From Paenibacillus sp. NAIST15-1 (GTDB lineage Bacteria > Bacillota > Bacilli > Paenibacillales > Paenibacillaceae): a stretch of DNA of 64,000 nucleotides. A program made the position numbers and the translations under genes. The DNA is taken from contig NZ_BBYF01000012.1 of the NCBI RefSeq assembly GCF_001894745.1, positions 1 through 64,000 on the forward strand, given 5' to 3'. Numbering within the stretch: the first letter of the stretch is position 1; every line of letters starts with the position of its first letter. Positions 23,210-30,947 of the stretch are shown here, piece by piece. The notes under the pieces were generated by a model. That model was not told the origin of the DNA, did no database searches, and saw only the letters and a list, made by a program, of their open reading frames with translations.

Positions 23210-24682
23210 TTAGCCACCTGATTTAGTGGATCCAGTGGATTCTGTAGAGCCTGTAGACTCTGTTTTCGTCGAAGACGAATCTCCTTTTTTCTCTTTCGCT
23301 AGACGCGCCTTCTCTGCCTCTTTCGCCTTTATCAATTCGGCTTGCCCTTTTGTTTCCAATTCAGCTACCGCTTCGTCTAACGACTTCTTGTTGTCGACGA
23401 TATCCTGCAACGCTTTCCGCAGCAATTGGTTATAAGGCTCGTAAAATTCCATAGGAATATTTTTGTTGTAGCGCTCAGCGGTAGACTTCGGTTTCAGCAA
23501 GTAGAACGGTTCCGTGCTTCTGCCGTCGATTTCCTTGAAATATTGATTGCGGGTCGGAATTTGTCCACTTAGCGCTCGGGAAGAAGCCTTCGCCATTTCT
23601 GTACCATTGACGAACTTAACGAATTCCCACGCCGCTCGCTTATTTGGAGAATCTGCGGATATCGCGTAAATTTCAGATAAAAACACATTGCCAGACTCAT
23701 CAGGTGTTGCTGGATCTACCGGTGCCGTGACGATATCCCAATCGATTTGCTTCGCTTCCTTATCATAACGATGTCGATCCTTAATTTGACGCGCAAACCA
23801 CGTGCTCTCAATCATCATTGCCGCCTTGCCTCTCATGAACATATCATTACCGAACCGCATCATTTGTCCATTCTCACCATTATCTCGTGGTGGGACATAG
23901 ACGGCCTTCGACCGTATCGCATCGGTAGCAAGGGTGATGGCCTTCTTCCAACCGTCCGAATTAATAAGCAGCTTCTCGCCCTTCTGGTCTACCAATTTCA
24001 AGCCAGAGGTAGAGACAATGTTGTCCATCACACGATCAACATCTCCATAGTCTTGGTACAATCCAAAGATTTGATTGTCTCCTGAACCGATACCCGTAAA
24101 GCGCTTCGACAGATCGATGACCTCCTGCCAGCTCATCTTATTGCGCGGGGGCTCGATATTGTGCTCCTTGAACAAAGCGCGGTTGAAGTACAGTACATTC
24201 GTATAGAAAGATGGAGCAAGTCCATACAACGTACCGTTCCCTTTCGCACGAATCATATCAATAAGACCTGGCATATAGCCTTCCAAATCAAATTTCTCCT
24301 GTGCAATGATCTCCTCTATGTTGTACAACTTCCCGTCCTTCGCATAGGTTTCATACATGGTGTCATTCAAGAACAAGACGTCAGGCTTATGCTTATCAAG
24401 AAACTTTTTCATTTCTGCTTCATAATCAAACGGCTCATTATCCTTCCGATTTGCGTACATATCTTCTGAGTTCACAACCTCGAATTCAATATCCGGAAAT
24501 TTCACATTAAAATAATTGCCATACTGTTGATAGAATGATTCCTCGTTATAGTAGAGAACCTTAATTTTGCCTTTTCCCTCATCAAGCTGCTCCAACACGG
24601 GCTTCTCTCCGAGACACCCGCTTAACATAGAAGTAATCGTTAGTAGAAATATGACGAGCTTCCATTTCGTCTTCACACACAA
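23210..24682 (-). CDS. Extracellular solute-binding lipoprotein (paralogue 2 of 3)
   Basis: A 490-residue paralogue with the lipobox MLSGC and the shared start LDEGKGKIKVLYYNEESFY. YGLAPSFYTNVLYFNRALFK, GEKLLINSDGWKKAI and KRAAWEFVKFVNG are nearly identical in paralogue 3. The C-terminus carries a Ser/Thr/Gly tail with repeats of STGSTES, absent from the other two. It starts with GTG just after AAGGAGAG. Its substrate is not recognisable. Confidence 0.87.
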   Translation of the reverse strand: MCVKTKWKLVIFLLTITSMLSGCLGEKPVLEQLDEGKGKIKVLYYNEESFYQQYGNYFNVKFPDIEFEVVNSEDMYANRKDNEPFDYEAEMKKFLDKHKPDVLFLNDTMYETYAKDGKLYNIEEIIAQEKFDLEGYMPGLIDMIRAKGNGTLYGLAPSFYTNVLYFNRALFKEHNIEPPRNKMSWQEVIDLSKRFTGIGSGDNQIFGLYQDYGDVDRVMDNIVSTSGLKLVDQKGEKLLINSDGWKKAITLATDAIRSKAVYVPPRDNGENGQMMRFGNDMFMRGKAAMMIESTWFARQIKDRHRYDKEAKQIDWDIVTAPVDPATPDESGNVFLSEIYAISADSPNKRAAWEFVKFVNGTEMAKASSRALSGQIPTRNQYFKEIDGRSTEPFYLLKPKSTAERYNKNIPMEFYEPYNQLLRKALQDIVDNKKSLDEAVAELETKGQAELIKAKEAEKARLAKEKKGDSSSTKTESTGSTESTGSTKSGG

Positions 24683-24810
24683 CTCTCCTTCCTATTTTTC
24701 CAAATATCAACAATAAGTATATAGATCATTTTTCCATCATTCAACAATAGAATTGATTTTATGTGAAAGAAATCAATTTTCCCCGCTACTTCCATCCGAT
24801 CTATAAGTCA

Positions 24811-24846
24811 ATAAAAAAATCCACCATAGAAGGTTCTATGATGGAT
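24811..24846 (-). terminator. Rho-independent terminator of lipoprotein paralogue 3
   Basis: On the minus strand ATCCATCATAGAA, loop CC, TTCTATGGTGGAT is followed by seven T (one G:T pair in the stem). It lies 25 bases beyond the stop, and paralogue 2 therefore has its own transcript start. Confidence 0.9.
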
Positions 24847-24870
24847 CTGTAATGAATCTTGATTCAGATT

Positions 24871-26256
24871 CTATTGTTTTTTATCTTTTGATTTGGCCTT
24901 TTGTTCTTCATTCGCTTTATTAAGCATTTGCTGCCCCTTCGTTTCCAATTCAGCTACAGCTTCATCCACCGTCTTCTTATTATCGACTACCGCTTGTAGC
25001 GACGTATTTACTAATGGCATGAAGCCCTCATGGAATTTCTCTGGAATTTTACTATTCCAAAAGCCTGATGAGGATGCACCCAATTTAGGTTTCAATAGGT
25101 AAAATGGCTCTGTGCTGCGGCCATCAATCTCCTTGAAATAGTCCTTACGTGTTGGAATACGGCCAGTCATGGAACGTGCAGAAGCCTTCGCCATTTCAGG
25201 CCCATTTATGAACTTGACGAATTCCCAGGCCGCACGCTTATTTGGGGAATCAGCTGCAACCCCATAAATATCAGATAAGCCCACATTACTTGATTCGTCA
25301 GGACTCGAAGGATCGATTGGTGCTGTTACGATGTCCCAATTGATTTCTTTTACCTTCTTATCATAACGAGGGCGATCCCTGAGTTGCTGTGCAAACCAAG
25401 TCCCCTCCGTTACCATCGCCGCCTTACCCTGGAAGAACGGATCATCCGACATACTTCTTTGCTCGGAAGATGGAATGCCAATCGATTTGTCGCGCACGGC
25501 ATCTGTTGCCATCTTAATTGCCTTCTTCCATCCATCCGAATTAATAAGCAGCTTCTCGCCCTTCGTATCGAATAGATTCAATGCAGAGGATGAGACGATT
25601 TGATTCACGGCAGATCGTAAGTCTCCATAGGGTTGATAATATCCATAGACTTGATTGTCTCCCGAACCGATAGAAGTAAATCGCTTGGACAAGTCGATAA
25701 TCTCCTGCCAGCTCATCTTGTTGCTCGGCGGCTCTACATTATGCTCCTTAAATAGATCTCGATTATAGTACAGTACATTCGTATAGAAGGACGGCGCCAA
25801 TCCATATAGAGTACCGTTCCCCTTGGAGCGGATCATATCAATTAGGCCTGGCATGTAGCCTTCCAAATCAAATTTTTCTTGGCTAATAATTTGATCAAGA
25901 CCATACAGCTTTCCACTTTGCGCATACTTTTCGAACAGCTTATCGTTTAAGAGAAGCACATCCGGCTTATTTTTTTCTATGAACTTTTCCATTTCTTCAT
26001 CATAATCAAATGGTTCGCCATCCTGATTGTTGGCATACAGTTCTTGATAGCTAACGACTTCAAATTCGATATCCGGGTATTTAATATTGAAATAATTTCC
26101 ATACTCACTATAGAAAGATTCCTCGTTATAACTAACGACCTTAATCTTACCTTTCCCTTCTTCCAGCTGCTCTAGCACCGGTTTTTCCCCGAGACAGCCA
26201 CTCATTAAAGCTACTACCGTAAGCAGCAGCACCCCTATTTTCCACTTTGACGCCAA
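24871..26256 (-). CDS. Extracellular solute-binding lipoprotein (paralogue 3 of 3)
   Basis: A 461-residue paralogue, lipobox LMSGC, starting with TTG after AAGGGGAG. It shares the segments GKIKVVSYNEESFYSEYGNY, YGLAPSFYTNVLYYNRDLFK and RAAWEFVKFINGPEMAKA with its neighbours and ends in a short Lys-rich tail. The three genes differ mainly in the second lobe (residues 230-300), which suggests different ligand preference (inference). A terminator follows it, so the three are probably separately transcribed. Confidence 0.87.
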   Translation of the reverse strand: MASKWKIGVLLLTVVALMSGCLGEKPVLEQLEEGKGKIKVVSYNEESFYSEYGNYFNIKYPDIEFEVVSYQELYANNQDGEPFDYDEEMEKFIEKNKPDVLLLNDKLFEKYAQSGKLYGLDQIISQEKFDLEGYMPGLIDMIRSKGNGTLYGLAPSFYTNVLYYNRDLFKEHNVEPPSNKMSWQEIIDLSKRFTSIGSGDNQVYGYYQPYGDLRSAVNQIVSSSALNLFDTKGEKLLINSDGWKKAIKMATDAVRDKSIGIPSSEQRSMSDDPFFQGKAAMVTEGTWFAQQLRDRPRYDKKVKEINWDIVTAPIDPSSPDESSNVGLSDIYGVAADSPNKRAAWEFVKFINGPEMAKASARSMTGRIPTRKDYFKEIDGRSTEPFYLLKPKLGASSSGFWNSKIPEKFHEGFMPLVNTSLQAVVDNKKTVDEAVAELETKGQQMLNKANEEQKAKSKDKKQ

Positions 26257-26526
26257 CTCATTCTCCCCTTCCTATTTTTCGCACAAGAAACAAGATATAT
26301 GCTCATTTGTACATACCCCTATCTAATTAGACGATATTACCAGCCATTTGGTTTCTTGGATTCAAGAATTGTTCCATGTTTTCTCCATCTTTTTTGTGCT
26401 CGTCATAGATTCACCCTAAGTCGAAGATACAAGTGAAGACTCGTATATGTTGTATCTTGAATTTTCCAATGGCAAACACTAGACGTTCATTCGTAGATGA
26501 TTAGAAATATAATATAGAGTTATATG
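26257..26526. other. Intergenic stretch of about 300 bp
   Basis: It holds the promoter side of lipoprotein paralogue 3 (minus) and of the oxidoreductase remnant (plus). No further gene or strong hairpin was seen. Confidence 0.5.
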
Positions 26527-26560
26527 GAGGAATTAGGATATGAGAGGAATTAGGATATGA
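26527..26560 (+). repeat. 17-bp tandem duplication covering a ribosome site and start codon
   Basis: GAGGAATTAGGATATGA occurs twice directly after itself. Each copy carries a GGA-rich site and an ATG, so the start of the adjacent oxidoreductase fragment is duplicated. Confidence 0.9.
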
Positions 26561-26643
26561 GAGCAATGGTTATCGATAAATATGGAAAAATCCCTATGCG
26601 AATGGCAGAAGTGCCAATGCCCGAAATAAATGAATATGAGATA
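26557..26643 (+). pseudogene. 5' fragment of a zinc-type/quinone oxidoreductase gene (MDR superfamily)
   Basis: The first 29 codons, starting MRAMVIDKYGKIPMRMAEVP and ending EYEI, match the typical N-terminus of NADPH:quinone reductase-like MDR proteins (expected length about 320 residues). After that the frame runs into the terminator of the helicase gene and codes for nothing recognisable. The rest of the gene is missing at this place. A decayed C-terminal-half fragment of the same family lies at 30060-30536 on the other strand. Confidence 0.75.
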
Positions 26644-26656
26644 GATAGTGATTACG

Positions 26657-26695
26657 CAAAAAAAAACCGCCGCAGATCCATTATCTGCGGCGGTT
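26657..26695 (-). terminator. Rho-independent terminator of the RNA helicase gene
   Basis: On the minus strand AACCGCCGCAGAT, loop AATGG, ATCTGCGGCGGTT is followed by a run of nine T. It is a perfect 13-bp GC-rich stem. Confidence 0.95.
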
Positions 26696-26724
26696 CCTCG
26701 TTCGAGTTCATTCCATTGCTATTA

Positions 26725-28011
26725 TTACTGGCGCTTCTTCTCTTTCAGCCATTTAGGTGCGCCTTTATCCTTGTCCTTGCCAGAACGCTTGTCCTTTGAC
26801 GGCGGGCGATACCCAGCCGACGACTTGCTCGGCTGATGATTGGCAGCTGGCTTCGTCTTCGGACGACGTGATGCATCATTCGGCTCGAAGATGCGACCGT
26901 TATAGAAGTCGCGCTCATGGATAACGATTCCGAGCTCACGTTCGAATTTACGCATAATGAACTGCTCACGATGAGAGATCAGGTTGACGGACACACCTTG
27001 ACGTCCCATGCGACCTGTTCGCCCTGCACGATGAACATAATGTTCCGCATTCAATGCAGGCTGAGCACTGAAGATATACGGCAGATCCGGTATATCTAAT
27101 CCACGTGCAGCTACATCTGTAGCTAACAGCAACTGGAACTGTCCCTCACGGAAGCGGCGCAGGACATTCACCCGCTCCTGCTTCGGCGCATCTCCGTATA
27201 ACGAAGCAACTGACAAGTTCGCATAGCCCAGCTTCTGCTCCCATTCAGCAATCTCAGATGAGTCATTGATGAATACGATTGCCTGCTTGGGATTCCAATG
27301 ACGAACGAGACGACGCAGCATATCAATCTTATCGCGCTCCTCGCATACAAATACAAGATGCTCAATCGTATCCGCTATCCGCTTCTCCGGCTCAATGCCA
27401 ATGTTAACGGGATCTTGCATCCAGCGTTCCGCAAGAGCCTTCACCTCAGCAGGCAGGGTAGCGGAGAAGAACAGGAGCTGACGATCACGCAGCGCGCTGC
27501 GCATAATCGAATCAGTATCGCTCGCACCGCCCTTCTGCAGTACATGATCGACCTCGTCCACGACGATGGTGCGCACCTCGTGCATCTTCAGCTTGCGCAT
27601 CTCAATCAATTCATGAATCCGGCCCGGAGTACCAATGACAAGCTGCGGGTGAAGCTTCAGCTTCTCTACCTGGCGCTTCAATGCCGCACCGCCTATCAGC
27701 GACGCAATTTGAATGCTGCTGCCCTCACTGTAATATTCCGCTTCCCGAACAATTTGCATCGCAAGTTCTTGGGTAGGCGCTATAATCACGGCCTGTGTTG
27801 ATCGTGCATCTTGCTGAATCCGGGTTAGGACAGGAAGCAAATACGCAATCGTCTTGCCCGTACCCGTCTGTGATTGTGCAAGGACGTCGCGTCCTTCCAA
27901 TGCAGCAGGAATTGCCGCAGCCTGCACGGGTGATGGCTCCGTAATATGTCTGGCCTCCAGCCGAAGCTTCAGCTCTTCTCGTATTGCAAATGTGTCAAAT
28001 GTTGTACTCAA
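26725..28011 (-). CDS. DEAD-box family ATP-dependent RNA helicase (DEVD variant)
   Basis: A 428-residue helicase with the full set of motifs in order: AQSQTGTGKT (I), PTQELA (Ia), GTPGR (Ib), VVDEVDHVL (II), FSAT (III), LLATDVAARGLDIPD (V) and HRAGRTGRMGR (VI). Motif II reads DEVD in place of DEAD. The C-terminal 70 residues are basic and disordered (KDKRSGKDKDKGAPKWLKEK), a typical RNA-binding tail. It most resembles the short cold-shock or ribosome-assembly helicases of Firmicutes (YfmL-like), but this was judged by length and motifs only. Confidence 0.9.
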   Translation of the reverse strand: MSTTFDTFAIREELKLRLEARHITEPSPVQAAAIPAALEGRDVLAQSQTGTGKTIAYLLPVLTRIQQDARSTQAVIIAPTQELAMQIVREAEYYSEGSSIQIASLIGGAALKRQVEKLKLHPQLVIGTPGRIHELIEMRKLKMHEVRTIVVDEVDHVLQKGGASDTDSIMRSALRDRQLLFFSATLPAEVKALAERWMQDPVNIGIEPEKRIADTIEHLVFVCEERDKIDMLRRLVRHWNPKQAIVFINDSSEIAEWEQKLGYANLSVASLYGDAPKQERVNVLRRFREGQFQLLLATDVAARGLDIPDLPYIFSAQPALNAEHYVHRAGRTGRMGRQGVSVNLISHREQFIMRKFERELGIVIHERDFYNGRIFEPNDASRRPKTKPAANHQPSKSSAGYRPPSKDKRSGKDKDKGAPKWLKEKKRQ

Positions 28012-28183
28012 CTTGTATCGTTCCTCTCTATGGAAGGCGCTGATTCATGACAAATGAACATACCTTCCCATTGTTCGCTGTACCCATTATATCGAAAAGA
28101 AGTCTTCACTCCAACTTTCCAAATGATTGCTCGTTATGATAGCCTAAACATGCACATCCAAAAAAGTAAGGAGGTATCTGCAA

Positions 28184-28441
28184 ATGACCGACAACCTATC
28201 CGCTTCATTCGATGCGCTTCTGGAGAAATATGCCGATTTGCTTACCGGACACACTGACACTGCAACGGTAGAAAAAGTGAAAATGTGGGCGCTCTATAAT
28301 CATATGCACAAAACAATGCCCAACTTAACCCGTCATTGGAACAATGCCAATCCAGAGGGCAAGGCGGCCGTTCGTGCACTGTTCGAGGAAATTAAGCAAA
28401 TGAATGAGGCTCACCGTGCCAATGAAGGCGACGAGCAGTAA
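28184..28441 (+). CDS. DUF2573 (YusU-like) small protein
   Basis: An 85-residue soluble helical protein: SASFDALLEKYADLLTGHTD, then VEKVKMWALYNHMHKTMPNL. It resembles the DUF2573/YusU family, whose function is unknown. TAAGGAGG lies 8 bases before the ATG. It is divergent from the helicase and stands alone. Confidence 0.75.
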   Translation: MTDNLSASFDALLEKYADLLTGHTDTATVEKVKMWALYNHMHKTMPNLTRHWNNANPEGKAAVRALFEEIKQMNEAHRANEGDEQ

Positions 28442-28492
28442 GACGAGTAGTATTTGAAGCATGCCAATCGTGCTCAGCACACAAAAAGTCCG

Positions 28493-28531
28493 CCTTCTCC
28501 TGATCCCAATCGAACAGGAGTGGGCGGACTT
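28493..28531 (-). terminator. Rho-independent terminator of the SDR gene
   Basis: On the minus strand AAGTCCGCC-CA-CTCCTG pairs with CAGGAG-AA-GGCGGACTT and is followed by TTTTTG. It may also stop the plus-strand DUF2573 transcript. Confidence 0.85.
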
Positions 28532-28588
28532 CGCCATGCCAACCATCGGAATCGCCAATGGTTGCCTATCCTAACAACATCCACATGT

Positions 28589-29365
28589 TTATTTCTTATT
28601 CAGCATTTTAGCCGCAATCCGGTTCGATATTCTCGGAAACAACCCATACAGCCGCCCTCCGAGCGCACCAATCCACGGCAGATCTACTTCCTGCTTGCGG
28701 GTCTCCATCACCCGAACAATATGCCGCGCAACCTTCTCTGGCTCCATCATGAACCAACGAATATTATTTACATATTGTCCGCTTGGATCCGCCTGCTCGA
28801 AGAATGGTGTATTCACAGGTCCTGGATTCACTGCGGATACAGCAACACCTGTCCCTGCCAGCTCCATGCGCAGTGCATTCGTAAAGCCCAGCACCGCGTG
28901 CTTCGTTGCCGTATAGCCAGCAGACTTCGGAGACCCAACCTTGCCTGCCATAGAAGCTACATTGATGATATGCCCTTCTCCCCGGGCCAGCATATGAGGC
29001 AGGACCGCCTTCGTGCAGCGCACCGTTCCCATGTAATTCACATCCATCATCGCGGCGAACTGCGAGGATGGCATATCTACAGTCCGTTCAAACAAGCCGA
29101 AACCTGCATTATTCACCAAGATATCGATACGCCCATACTTCTCCATCACAGTAGAAATTCCGCGCGTCACATCCTCATCCTTCGTTACATCCATCGTATA
29201 GACGGCAGGTGAAGGCGTCATCGAGACAGCCGCGACTTCCAACTTCTCTATGGAGCGCGCCGTTAAGATCGGAACGGCTCCCTTCGCAGCAGCTGCTTGA
29301 GCTGTCCAAGCCCCAATTCCGCTCGAGGCTCCAGTGATAAGCACAATCTTGCCCTTCAGTTCCAT
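28589..29365 (-). CDS. Short-chain dehydrogenase/reductase, YqjQ-like
   Basis: A 258-residue classical SDR. The cofactor loop is TGASSGIGAWTAQAAAAKG (11-29), NNAGFG follows at about 90, catalytic Ser is in NVASMAGKVG, and Tyr-x3-Lys is in SAGYTATKHAVLGF. Arg33-type residues after the second strand (LTAR) suggest NADP(H). The C-terminal extension LGGRLYGLFPRISNRIAAKM may contact the membrane and is typical of the YqjQ/DltE-like group. Substrate unknown. Confidence 0.9.
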   Translation of the reverse strand: MELKGKIVLITGASSGIGAWTAQAAAAKGAVPILTARSIEKLEVAAVSMTPSPAVYTMDVTKDEDVTRGISTVMEKYGRIDILVNNAGFGLFERTVDMPSSQFAAMMDVNYMGTVRCTKAVLPHMLARGEGHIINVASMAGKVGSPKSAGYTATKHAVLGFTNALRMELAGTGVAVSAVNPGPVNTPFFEQADPSGQYVNNIRWFMMEPEKVARHIVRVMETRKQEVDLPWIGALGGRLYGLFPRISNRIAAKMLNKK

Positions 29366-29476
29366 TGATTTACTCCTTTACCCTCCAATCCGCACCATGT
29401 CTCACTTATGTACAAAGCAGGTGCAGTTGGTCAGAACTGCGTCGCCGCATTAGGATACAACGTCGACTCTATCACT

Positions 29477-29929
29477 TTAGCCGATATGCATAAGTACATC
29501 AAATCGACCGATTCCATCCAATAATAACGGTACAGCCAAGACCTCTTGAATAGGACCAGGATGATCAGCCGATATGAGCAGCTGGGGAGGTGTTATATCA
29601 ACGCTGATTCCCTGATTGTACATCAGTGACGTTGCGTTGCCACTAATCATGTTGCCTAGCTCTGAAATGGCGCTCTCACCGATAGCATCAAGGGATGCAA
29701 GAGGAGATCCCCCCATCATAGCCGATGCCATTTTCAACGCCACGTCTTCGTTCAAGCCAAATGCCACCTGTCCGGACAACTGCCCCGTCAGACCGACCTG
29801 GATGCGAAAATCATGCGTACCGCTCCAACTTAACATTTGAAGCTCTCCCCGACTGGGACGGACTTGCACAATTTGTTCAATAACTGTGCTTGCCGATTGC
29901 AAAAAAGGTTGAATCCATTCGGCTCTCAT
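29477..29929 (-). CDS. CheX-like chemotaxis phosphatase domain protein
   Basis: A 150-residue protein of the CheC/CheX/FliY fold. The phosphatase signature E-S-A-x2-E-L-x-N-M appears as GESAISELGNMISGNATSLM in mid-protein, and the protein has one such site, as in CheX. CheX removes phosphate from CheY~P. No che or fli gene is near it, so a role in another two-component branch is possible. The start has no strong ribosome site. Confidence 0.85.
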   Translation of the reverse strand: MRAEWIQPFLQSASTVIEQIVQVRPSRGELQMLSWSGTHDFRIQVGLTGQLSGQVAFGLNEDVALKMASAMMGGSPLASLDAIGESAISELGNMISGNATSLMYNQGISVDITPPQLLISADHPGPIQEVLAVPLLLDGIGRFDVLMHIG

Positions 29930-30059
29930 CTCAGCTATCTTTTCCCCTTTCCGACATTAATGGAGTATATTCGACATATTCCGAACGTCCTATACTTCCA
30001 CTTTTCTATGCCTATTATACTGAAAACGGTTCAGCCAAGCACTATATGATTTATCATTT

Positions 30060-30536
30060 TCACAAGAAAAACATATCCAGATTAAGTTTTTGAGTATAAA
30101 GAACTACTTCTTTGGGTTTAATTCGACATTTTTCTCCTTTTTTTCTTCTTTGCATTGCCTGCTGCAGAAACAGCTCTTTTCTATTAGTAGGTAGTCTGCC
30201 TTCTCTTCGGATTATTTGATCCTTAATCAATGGATAATATGATCTTTCCAAACTGCCCCGGTTACCAACTACGCCGATGCGGCCATAAGGTGCGATTATT
30301 TCTAGATCAGTCTCCAAATTCACATTCGCCAAAAATTCGATGATTACATCGGATCCTCTCTCGTGTGTCAAAGACATAATTTTATCCATAAAAGCTTCTG
30401 TGATGTGATCGAGTACATGTAAGGCCCCTGAAGCTTGAATTATCGTAAATGCATACCGGATCCATTGACCGGAACAGACATTGAAAACATTTCCACTGTC
30501 GCTTGCAACAACTCTAGTCACTAGCTTGCGTAACAA
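30060..30536 (-). pseudogene. Decayed fragment of a quinone oxidoreductase-type MDR gene
   Basis: A 158-codon open frame whose middle (HVLDHITEAFMDKIMSLTHE, then GSDVIIEFLANVNLETDLEI and YGRIGVVGNRGSLE) matches the cofactor-domain region of NADPH:quinone reductase-like MDR proteins. The N-terminal catalytic domain is absent, the start is unsupported and the C-terminal 50 residues are basic and unlike the family, so it is a remnant. It may be the missing part of the fragment at 26557. Confidence 0.75.
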
Positions 30537-30947
30537 GTGTTGGGACAGATTGCTGTAACCTTACCATGAATCCGAAAAATTACAAAATTGAATAAAATAT
30601 GTAATAGATCTGTAACGAGTACATATGTGCTTTTTCGATATAGTAAGAGAGGTTATTCGAACTTTGATATTTGTATACACGGTTAGGAGATATAGGCACA
30701 AGGAACGAGTAAGAGAATATCTGACACTCACACCCCTTCATCCTCTTCGCTACGAACACGGTTCAACGCAAGCAGGACTCACCTGAAACCTTTACCAGTT
30801 TATTATCCAAATCAATCATGTTCCCCTACATCTCAAGAAAGGACATCAAGACTACAATGAAATGGTTATGCATGAGACTTCATCCGAATAACGATTCAGT
30901 AGTACGGTTATTCGTCGTGGTCACACCACATATAGGGGGCGTCCAAT
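30537..30947. other. Intergenic stretch of about 410 bp
   Basis: AT-rich at the left, with no gene, RNA motif or strong hairpin that I could recognise. It should contain the promoter of the acyltransferase gene and may contain one edge of a rearrangement (see findings). Confidence 0.45.

Noticed and set aside
26557-26799. An 80-codon protein as a real gene
   Set aside because: Only the first 29 codons match a known family; the rest is the helicase terminator and the antisense of its C-terminus.
27298-27801. 167-codon plus-strand frame
   Set aside because: It is antisense to the helicase gene with no start signal.
28454-29212. 252-codon plus-strand frame
   Set aside because: It lies fully antisense to the SDR gene and its terminator, with no ribosome site or family match.
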